Below, piece by piece: positions 56,453 through 64,000 of a stretch of 64,000 bases of DNA; the stretch's first letter is position 1; the number at the start of each line of letters is the position of its first letter. This DNA is from Dromiciops gliroides (Eukaryota; Chordata; Mammalia; Microbiotheria; Microbiotheriidae), in NCBI RefSeq assembly GCF_019393635.1, contig NC_057861.1, positions 662,840,232 to 662,904,231 on the forward strand, in the 5' to 3' direction. A program made the translations under genes and the position numbers. The notes beneath the pieces were generated by a model. It was not told where the DNA came from. It was given only the letters and a program-made list of their open reading frames with translations, and searched no databases.

Positions 56453-57110
56453 GGATCACCACTATAATGTAACTAGCTAGTGATTGTCCAATTCCTGCTT
56501 GAAGGACTTCAAGGAGGGAAAAGCCAATACTTCTGAAAGCAAATCATTCCATTTGGGGATGTTACTATTGTGAAGTTGTTTCCCCATTTCCCTACCTCCA
56601 TTTCTCTCAAACATATCTGACATATACTCACACTGCTCTCTTTCCAAATTATGCCCTTTGCTCCTGGTTCTTTCCTCAGGTGTTAACCAGAATAAGACTA
56701 TTCCTTCTATATGACATCCCTTCAAATACTTGAACATATTATTATGTTTCCCATTAATCCCTTCTTCCCAGACTAACTCTGGCAACATGTCTACTTCCTT
56801 TAACCACTCCTTATAATTCATGAAATCAAAGCTGTTAAACTGTCTTAACTGCTCACCTCTGGACACTCCAGCTCAGTGATGTCCTTATTAAACCATGGTA
56901 CCCAGAACTGAACATAATATTACAGATCAGGTATGACAAGAAAGGAGTACAGTTGAATTAACCCTCTTCCTGGAAACTCTGTTCCTTTTAATATGAACCA
57001 ACATTGTATTAGTGATTTTGTCTACCCCCTTCACATTGTTAATCCTCATTGAGATTATAATTCACTAAAACCCAAATATAGTTTTCAAAACAACTTATAT
57101 CTAGGTTCTC
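56453..57110 (-). mobile_element. CR1-like LINE, antisense, right piece
   Basis: Continues with ATCACCACTATAATG, CTAGTGATTGTCCAATTCC, GATGTTACTATTGTGAAG, then classic antisense CR1: GGTTCTTTCCTCAGGTGTTAA, TCTCAAACATATCTGACAT, AATACTTGAACATATTATTATG, CCCATTAATCCCTTCTTCCC, GTACCCAGAACTGAACATAATATTACAG, CAACATTGTATTAGTG. Noncoding. Confidence 0.82.
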
Positions 57111-57149
57111 TTTATGTGTTGTCTTCCCTTTTTAAGATAATAAGCCTTG

Positions 57150-57300
57150 GGGGCAGCTAGGTGGCCCAGTGGATGGAGCACCAGCCCTGGATTCAGGAGG
57201 ACCCAGGTTCAGGTCTGGCCTCGGACACTTGGCACTTACTGGCTGTGTGACCCTGGGCAAGTTGCTTGACCCTAATTGCCTCACCAAGAAAAAAAAAAAA
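57150..57300 (+). mobile_element. tRNA-derived SINE (WSINE1-like), young
   Basis: GGGGCAGCTAGGTGGCCCAG head, CAGGTTCAGGTCTGGCCTCG, CTTGACCCTAATTGCCTCACC and poly(A). The perfect 16-bp duplication AAGATAATAAGCCTTG is at 57134-57149 and 57301-57316. Confidence 0.97.
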
Positions 57301-57329
57301 AAGATAATAAGCCTTGAAGGCAGATACTG

Positions 57330-57590
57330 TCCTGCTAACTTATATTAAATAGATGGTATTTACATAGTATTTTGAGGTTTAGAAAATACTTGATAAGTAT
57401 TTCATTTCATGCTCGCAATAGTCCATGGAGGTAGGTCTTATTATTATCTCCATTTTGCAGTTGAAGAAAATGAAGCAATATAGGTCTATTCACTCCCCCA
57501 GGGTCACACAGCTAGTAAGTGTCTAGGTTCTGATTTTATTCTAAGTCCAGTATTCTATATACTTTGCCACTTATATGCCTCTATTGTCCC
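57330..57590 (+). repeat. MIR-like SINE
   Basis: TTTACATAGTATTTTGAGGTTTAG, TCTCCATTTTGCAGTTGAAGAAAATGAAGC, CCAGGGTCACACAGCTAGTAAGTGTC, TATTCTATATACTTTGCCAC. Confidence 0.7.
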
Positions 57591-57654
57591 ACTTTATATT
57601 TGTTTGTATCCTTAACATGTACAAAAAAATATTCCTGGTACATGGTAATAGTTA

Positions 57655-57955
57655 GATACATACATACACACACATATAACATACATACACACATACATAC
57701 ATAGAGAGGTACACAGATACATAGATAGATGCATAGATAAATAGTATAGATGACAGATGGACTGACATGGACAGAAAAGAAGCCAGTAGTTAGGGTAAGC
57801 ACTTAAAATTTTAGTTTCTGTCTGTCACTCTCCATCTCTGTCTCTCTGTGTCTCTCTGTTTCAGTCTCTGTGTGTGTGTAGCTGTCTGTCTCTATCTTTG
57901 TTTCTGTATATCTGTCTCTGTCTGTCTCTGTCTGTGTCTCTCAATATGCCAGACA
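57655..57955. repeat. CATA/GATA and TCTG/TCTC simple repeats
   Basis: ACATACATACACACATA and AGATACATAGATAGATG units (57655-57740) are followed, after a gap, by TCTGTCTCTCTGTGTCTC units (57815-57950). Confidence 0.92.
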
Positions 57956-58194
57956 GTATGTTATGCCATGGGCATAGAACGTTGCTCATAAAGAAACTAT
58001 GTTCTTTCCTCAAAGAATTATGAAAGCATGAAAATATTTAATGGGCATACACAAGCCTCATGTCCCTATCCTGAAGTTATGAAACTCAAGCAGTCAAAAA
58101 CAAAAAGATAGAGGCAGTTATTCAGAGCCTTTTCTAAAAAAAAAAAAAAGAAAAGTATCAATACAACATGAAACAACTTCAGGATCCATTAGTA

Positions 58195-58560
58195 ATCAGT
58201 TATGTCTTTTTTGAGAGATTACAATGTGTCTTACACTGTTCCAGTTGTTAGGGACCGGGGTTTGATTCCTAGCTCTACTAAATACTACCTACATGACCAT
58301 GGTCAAGGCTTTTTCCTATGAGAATCAGCATAACATAGTAAGAAGAGGAGTAGATTTACCATAAGAGGAAATTTGTTTTGATTCTAGATCTGCTGCTAAT
58401 TCTGTGTCTTCAAAAAAAAATATTTTCCCTTCCAGGGCTTGAGTTTCTTCATCGCTGAAATGAGGTGGGCTGCACTAAATAACACCTTAGATCCCTTATA
58501 GTTCCAAATCTATTGTCCTTTACCCCCACAGGGTTTTTAATTTTCTTTCCAATTCTAAAA
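58195..58560 (+). repeat. MIR-like SINE remnants
   Basis: TTTGATTCCTAGCTCTACTAAATAC with a weak ACATGACCATGG part, then TTGAGTTTCTTCATCGCTGAAATGAGG and TTATAGTTCCAAATCTATTGTCC. At least one, possibly two, diverged copies. Confidence 0.6.
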
Positions 58561-60364
58561 TTCTGTAATTCTATGAGATGAAGAAATCTGAGACATGCAT
58601 TTTTTATAGAAGCACTTATCTAATTGGAGGATAAAAGCAATTGCATGTGTAAAAAGATTAAAATTAATTGAATGTGAACTGAAAAGTGGGAAAATTCAAT
58701 GTTGATTATAGCAAATTTTAATCAGGGACTGAAAAACATTTTGAAGAGGTTTCAGGATCTCACTAACTCATCTGTTCCCATTCATGTGAAAACTTGAAGT
58801 GTCGATATTTTGTTTTTACCATTATGATGGCTACTAGTTGCCCTTAAAAAAACACATTTCAGAATAAGTCTAACATTAACAGATTTGGTTTACACAAAAA
58901 TTAATATAGAAAAGACTTACACTTGAGCCCATATCAAGCTGTTTTCCTTTTTCCAGTGTGTTCTCCAAAGATTTAATCCTTTAAGATCATTAACACCACC
59001 ACATCCCTATCTCAACTAGGGTCATTGAAATAGATTTTGATGCTTCCTTCTCTTTCCTTACATGAAATAGGTCACTCTAAATATCTTTAAAATGTCTTAA
59101 AGAGCTATTTTAAAGCACCAGCTACTTCATCCTTTTCTTCCACATTATTATTTCTGAAGAAATAGAAAAAGATTGAACAGAATTGAGGATAATTTTATTT
59201 TTTCTTTGTTTCATGGTTGGTTTGACTAAAGAGCTCATCAGGTCATGATGCATCTTCTTTTCTCTTCATATTTAACTGGGGAGATCCAGATTTGGTGTGA
59301 CCATAACTGAGGACTCTGCAGAAAAGTAGAAATAGAAAGAGCTTACAACTCACTGATATAGCTTTGGAGAATCCAGTGTGAACTCTATGCCATAATGAGG
59401 AATCAAATCATTTCTTTGTGAAGGTTTTGCACACAGATTCTAAAAATCTGAAAGTGTTTGGTTGCTATTCACAAAGGTCTTTTTGGACAGACAGCTATGT
59501 TTCTTCTTTATAGAAGCAATTTGTGTTTTTATCAATCAGATTCTACTTTTGAAAACACACCACAGCTCATGGGCAAATTTCCTTTATGCTGTTTTAGTTA
59601 TTCCTATACTTTCTCTGAACAATGAAATTTATTTTCTTAATGTATATTTTTATTGTTACACTTTGCTTGTTTTTCTTCTATTTTATATATAATGAAGTAT
59701 AAAAAATGATTGACACTTTCTTCAAGGTTCCCTTCCTTGTTCCTCTAACAAACAGAGGATTAGACAGATTTCTAAGAATCCTTCTGACCATCAGCTCTAG
59801 ATCTTTTAAAATCCTATTATATTTTTACATCAGACTTGCAATGAAGAAGTAAGCAAGGTGCAAGTATGGACAGACCACAGAATTAATCTATCAATACATG
59901 ACTTTTGGACAAGGGCTACACATAGAGATGAGTTGAGTCAAGAATTAAGTAGTAAGAAAGTCAGCTCACATGCATTTAGAAAATTGCAATAATACTCAAT
60001 ATTGCTAAAGCTCATCATTTCATTATCAAAAGTCTTCTGGTGATTGTATATAGCCACAAATCATGAGTGATAAGAGATGAAGAGTAATTAAAACTACAAA
60101 AACTCCAAGGGCAATATAGGATATAAGTAAGACTCATGTTATCAAGGATGATTTCACTAAGAAGTACAGTGAAATATATATTTTAAAAATATGTTTTATT
60201 TGAAGAGGCCGTAGGCTGAATCATGTTGTGAGACCAGGAAACAAAAACTAGATACACTGAATAATATATTGATAACTCCATAATCTGAAAAAGGACAAAA
60301 AGACAATAAGAATGCTGGACTCTTCCTCTTTGAAATATTTATGGAACAAATCATTTTCATAGGA
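58561..60364. other. Intergenic DNA, no gene seen
   Basis: No gene or clear repeat over 1.8 kb; a 76-codon ORF (59462-59692) is hydrophobic but unrecognised. One of the longest repeat-poor stretches here. Confidence 0.5.
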
Positions 60365-60610
60365 ACAATTTATTGTTGTTCAGTCATTTCACTCTTGTCT
60401 GATTCTTCATGATCCCATTTGGGGTTTTCTTCACAGATATACTGGACTAGTATGCTGTTTCTTCTCCAGCTTCTTTTACAGAAGAAAAAAACAGGATAAT
60501 GACTTGCCCAGGGTCACACAGCTAGTAAGTGGCTGAGGCAGTATTTAAATGTAGGTCTTCTTGATTGCAGGCCAGGCACTTTAAGACTGTACCACCTAGC
60601 AGCCCAGAGG
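60365..60610 (-). mobile_element. Composite SINE (MAR1-like), antisense
   Basis: TTGTTGTTCAGTCATTTCAC, ATGATCCCATTTGGGGTTTTC, GACTTGCCCAGGGTCACACAGC, TACCACCTAGCAGCCC. Confidence 0.88.
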
Positions 60611-60649
60611 CTCTAAGAATTAGATAAATCTAGGCACAAAATAAATAAG

Positions 60650-60960
60650 AAAGAGGTGAGTAGAATGTTAGAAAAGTTAAATATGATAGATGTTTGTAGA
60701 CAATTGAATGGGGATAGAAAGGAATATACATTTTTTCAATGGTAAAGGGCACAAATTAAAAAATTGACCATGTATTAGGGCACAAAAACCTCATACTCAA
60801 ATGTAGAAAGTCAGAAATAGTAAATATACCCTTCTCAGATCATAATGAAATCCAAATTACATATATGAGCCATGGAAAGGTAGACTGCAAATTAATTGGA
60901 AACTAAATAATCTCATTCTAAAGAATAAGTGAGTCAAACAACAAATCATAGAAACAATCA
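60650..60960 (+). mobile_element. L1 ORF2 remnant
   Basis: ATATACATTTTTTCAATGG, CCATGTATTAGGGCACAAAAACC, ATACCCTTCTCAGATCATAATG, CTGCAAATTAATTGGAAACTAAATAATC, AACAACAAATCATAGAAACAATCA is the ORF2 stretch just upstream of the reverse transcriptase core. Stops throughout. Confidence 0.82.
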
Positions 60961-60964
60961 GGAT

Positions 60965-61628
60965 GACAAAGAAAGGTTATATAGCCTGGGGGGCGGACAG
61001 CTAGAGGAAGGAAAAAAAAAGAGGAGGTCAGTTGGTAGCAGAGGCAGGAGAGGAGAAAAGTGAAAGGGCACAGTTGAGAAAAGGGGAGACTGATAAAAGG
61101 GGAGACTGAGAAAAAGGAGATTGAGAAAAGGGAGACTGAGAAAAGGAGACTGAGAAAGGGGAGGCTACAGAAAGCAGGCACAGCTGAGAATTACAGAGGA
61201 CTGAGGAATGAGAATTAGTTGGGGGTGGCTGACAGTGGAGGAAGAGAGAAAGAGTGAAAGGACATAGGAAAGATGTAGGAAAAGAAAGTCAGTTGGTAGT
61301 GAAAGTGGGTATAGTAGGAGGAAGTGTGAAGGAGGAGGCTACAGAGACAGATGGAGGAGCTGAGCAGTGAAAGAAGAGGGGAAGCTATGGAGAAAGTTAT
61401 AAAGTAGTCAGGTTGTATTTTACTTTTGTTTTCCTTATCTTTAAGTTTATCCACCTCAATAAACCCTGGTATTTGCTTTAATTGAAAAAAAGGCTGTTGC
61501 TTATCAGCCTGGGAAGCAGTGGGGCAGGGGGAGCCTCCCAATTGGTTCTTCCCATATTAAATTAAAAATAGTCAGATAGCCAGCCAGGAGTTAACAGATT
61601 AGGGTCCAGTTATAATATTTTTTACACA
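60965..61628 (+). mobile_element. Candidate LTR, purine-rich, with minisatellite
   Basis: Between two L1 pieces lies a purine-rich block, then CCTCAATAAACCCTGGTATTTGC (AATAAA at 61458-61463) and a U5-like GGCTGTTGCTTATCAGC...CCTCCCAATTGGTTC. This is the usual R-U5 layout of retroviral LTRs. Ends and duplication are not resolved; no retroviral genes. Confidence 0.5.
61073..61170 (+). repeat. Minisatellite, GGGGAGACTGAGAAAA units
   Basis: About six imperfect 14-18-bp units of (A)AAAGGGGAGACTGAGA in tandem, inside the candidate LTR. Confidence 0.9.
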
Positions 61629-61762
61629 GATTGCTCGTCTTGGGGAGTGTGGAGGGAGGGGAAGGAGGGAGAAAAATTTGAAAATAGAAATCTTATAAAA
61701 ACGAATGTTGAAAACTATCTCTACATGTAATTGGAAAATAATAAAATACTTTTATGGAAAAA
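61629..61762 (+). mobile_element. L1 3' end
   Basis: TTGCTCGTCTTGGGGAGTGTGG, AATCTTATAAAAACGAATGTTG, CTACATGTAATTGGAAAATAATAAAATACTT: close to the tail at 44.45-44.55 kb. Confidence 0.88.
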
Positions 61763-61764
61763 AA

Positions 61765-62656
61765 TAAATGGCTTTGCTTGTCACCACCCTCATTTTACCT
61801 TCCACTATCAAAGCTCTTCCTTGTGCATCTCTTTTATGTAAGTTATTTCCCTCATTCTTCTTTTTACTTTTTCCTTCTCCTACACTATCACTCTTACTCA
61901 CTCTTTCATAAAAACAAAAAAACAAAAAACAAAAACAAAAACAAAATCCCAACATAATTGAATCACTCTGTTCCCTCTATCTATGTATACTCAAAATGCT
62001 CTAACAATAATAATACATTTCTTAGAAGTTACATATAGCATCTTCCCATATAGGGATGAAAACAGTTTAACTTTAATGAGTCCTTTATGATTTTTCTTTC
62101 ATATTTACCTATTTAAACTTCTCTTAAATCTTTTGTGTTTGAATGTCAATTTCTATTTACCTCTGGTCTTTTAATCAGGAATAGTTGAAAGTCCTCTATT
62201 TTATTAAATGACCTTTCCCCTGCCTGAAAGCTCATTTCTTTTGGGTAGTGATTCTTAGTTGTAATTCTAACTCCTTCACCTTCAAGAATATTCCAGAAAT
62301 CCCTAAGTTCCTTTCATGTGGAAACTGCTTAGATTTGTGTGATCCTGACTGTCTACATGATAGTTCCCTTGTTTTCTGCCTGCTTGTAATATTTTCTCCT
62401 TGACTTGGGAGCCCTGGAATTTGGCTATAATATTCCTGAATAATTGCATTTTGTGATCCCTTTTGGGAAGTGGTTCTAGGATATCAGAAAAGTTTTCTTT
62501 GATAAATCCTTGAAATATGATGTCAAGCTCTTGTTTTTTATCATGTCTTTTAGGTAGTCCAATAATTCTTAAATTTTCTCTCTCTAATCCATTTTCCAGG
62601 TCAGTTGTTTTACTGATCAGATATTTCACAGATGCTAATGTTTTTCCTTTTCTTTG
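61765..62656 (-). mobile_element. L1 antisense, ORF1 and flanking, left piece
   Basis: In reverse the frame at 62303-62806 encodes the ORF1 RNA-binding region (LRIIGLPKRHDKKQELDIIF, KENFSDILEPL, FQGSQVKEKILQAGRKQG). A short stretch (61908-61945) is CAAAAA-rich. The N-terminal 50 codons of that frame belong to the inserted family A element, not to L1. Confidence 0.85.
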
Positions 62657-63204
62657 TGGGTTTATGGGGTATTCAGTAAGACTAGAACCTTTGCTGTGAA
62701 GACTTGACAAGATCTTTTCAGGGCTGCTCATCCATCTTTGTTGTCCACCTGATTCACTCAACTCTCTCTTGTGGCTCCAAGAAGCTGTAGCTTGTATGGT
62801 GGACACACCCCAGTAAACTGTCTCAGCAGATGGACTAAACCAGTTTGAAGATAACTAACAGACCCTAAATATATTAGGGAAATTTCTACCCCCAGGCACG
62901 TGAAGACTTTCCCTAGTGTAATGTGCAGATGAGAACAATGTGTTCTAATGGACATGAAGGTGACAAAAGTAGGGAAATAGGTATTGTAGAGTGCTGAGAG
63001 TTTGGTCACACATTGAAGACCCCAAGATCCTCCAGTGCATGTCAGGCCATTGACAGTCATCTTGATTTTTGTCATGCCACTAGACTTTGATGATTCAGAA
63101 GCTGACTATTTTGTGCAACTCTAACTCACTTAAATAGAATTCATGCCAAAATCAAGACATAACCACATGATTTCACTGGTCCTCTTTAAATATGAAGGAC
63201 AAAC
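62657..63204 (+). mobile_element. Family A LTR-like element, best copy
   Basis: 548 bp starting TGGGTTTATGGGGTATTCAG and ending ATGAAGGACAAACA. It interrupts an antisense L1 ORF1. Homologous copies lie at 22692-23400 (reverse), 1-145 (reverse) and 4560-4734. The TG...CA ends and ~0.55-kb size fit an LTR; I see neither long ORF nor poly(A). No target duplication recognised. Confidence 0.65.
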
Positions 63205-64000
63205 AACAATTGTTTCTTGATGTCTCATGGTGTGCCATTAACTTCCACTTGCTCAATTCTAATTTTTTTTTTAATTTTTTTTTTTTTTTTTGCGGGGCAA
63301 TGGGGGTTAAGTGACTTGCCCAGGGTCACACAGCTAGTAAGTGTCAAGTGTCTGAGGCCAGATTTGAACTCAGGTACTCCTGAATCCAAGGCTGGTGCTT
63401 TACCACTGCACCATCTAGCTGCCCCCTCTCAATTCTAATTTTAAGGAATCGTTTTCTTCAGGAATGTTTTGCATCTTGCTCTCTCTCTTTTCATTTGGCC
63501 AATTGCTCTTTGAAATGAGTTTTTTTTTTTTTAATCAGTGATTTTTGTACTTATTTATCGATTTGGTCAATTATTTTTTAACGTTATTTTTTCAACATTT
63601 TGGGTGTATTTCTTTGCCCAAGTTCTTGTCTTTTTGCAACTTTCATTCTTTACAATGATTTCTTTATCATACTTTTCTTGTACCACTCTTATTTGAGTGT
63701 GACTTTTTAAGGTTTTCCAGAAATTGTTGTGGTGTTTGTATCCAATTCACATTTTTCTTTCATTTTTGCTTGTAGCTGATTTGACTTCATTTACTTCTGA
63801 GTTTGTGTCTTATTCTTGATGCCCTGTCACCATAGTAATTTTTTTATGGTCATGTCTTTTTTTGTTATTTACTCATTTGTTCACCCTATTTCTTGATTTG
63901 GGATTTTATGTTAATCTTGGGCTTTGTTCTCAAGGTTTGTGTGTGGTGGTTGTGGGGGCATTCTGTCTCAAGCTTCAGACTTTTTCACACTGTTGTTTTC
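63205..64000 (-). mobile_element. L1 antisense, ORF1 N-terminus and 5'UTR, right piece
   Basis: In reverse: ATTTGACTTCATTT..., coiled-coil region with AAAACGATTCCTTAAAATTAGAATTG and GCCATGAGACATCAAG-type sequence (ACCATGAGACATCAAGAAAC). The far right reads CACCATAGTAATTTTTTTAT and TCTGTCTCAAGCTTCAGAC, the reversed L1 5'UTR. It continues beyond the window and holds a SINE. Confidence 0.78.
63267..63427 (-). mobile_element. tRNA-derived SINE, antisense, young
   Basis: Poly(T), GCGGGGCAATGGGGGTTAAG, CCAGGGTCACACAGCTAGTA, CACCATCTAGCTGCCCC. The perfect 15-bp duplication CTCAATTCTAATTTT is at 63252-63266 and 63428-63442, inside the L1. Confidence 0.97.

Noticed and set aside
56477..56866. A 129-codon minus-strand ORF with many charged residues
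   Set aside because: It lies entirely within the antisense CR1-like copy and matches its usual nucleotide landmarks; no intact LINE protein is encoded.
1..64000. CRISPR-like arrays, operons or phage/defence systems
   Set aside because: All short tandem arrays are microsatellites or minisatellites; the genome is vertebrate and no microbial-type gene cluster is present.

Overview
The window looks like marsupial nuclear DNA. It is AT-rich, CpG-poor and packed with retrotransposons. The tRNA-derived SINEs beginning GGGGCAGCTAGGTGGC and ending in a pA tail match the type I know from Australian marsupials (WSINE1-like); the opossum SINE I remember has a different head. L1 sequences have the marsupial-style 5'UTR, ORF1 and ORF2 tail, and there are old L2, CR1/L3-like and MIR-like copies. 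Placement in an Australian lineage is inference from memory of these families, not a database match.

The only long protein-coding feature is a processed retrocopy of WDHD1 (AND-1/Ctf4) on the + strand. The inserted cDNA runs about 24256-28419 and is flanked by a perfect 15-bp target-site duplication (24241-24255 and 28420-28434). It has no introns, carries a CpG-bearing 5'UTR and keeps an uninterrupted 1080-codon reading frame (24402-27644). A frameshift close to the end replaces the last ~45 residues of the parent protein. A second host-derived retrocopy is a 7SL (SRP) RNA pseudogene on the minus strand near 39.03-39.33 kb. I found no spliced host exon.

Layout. 0-24 kb: SINEs, L2 and LTR pieces, a CTG/CTA compound repeat, CA, GATA and TATG microsatellites, a large pyrimidine tract at 18 kb, and an L1 with an intact-looking 5' end at 18.67-20.05 kb. 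24-28.4 kb: the WDHD1 retrocopy, free of later insertions. 28.4-34 kb: rearranged L1 copies, including an inverted segment that forms a 29-nt-arm hairpin, then an antisense LTR at 34.2-34.9 kb. 35-42 kb: old SINE, L2 and CR1 pieces and the 7SL pseudogene. 42.3-44.8 kb: a nested pair of L1-type insertions with both target-site duplications readable. 45-53 kb: L2 and CR1 antisense copies, an LTR broken by a 65-bp SINE stub, and an unusual GC-rich tract at 49.55-50.35 kb. 54-64 kb: more LTRs (one inside a CR1-like copy, one carrying a minisatellite), SINEs, and an antisense L1 broken by an LTR-like element and a SINE up to the window edge.

There is no operon, CRISPR array or microbial-type system here. 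The best candidate for something undescribed is the open WDHD1 retrocopy with its altered C-terminus. The LTR-like repeat called 'family A' here, with four copies, is the best candidate for a poorly classified element.
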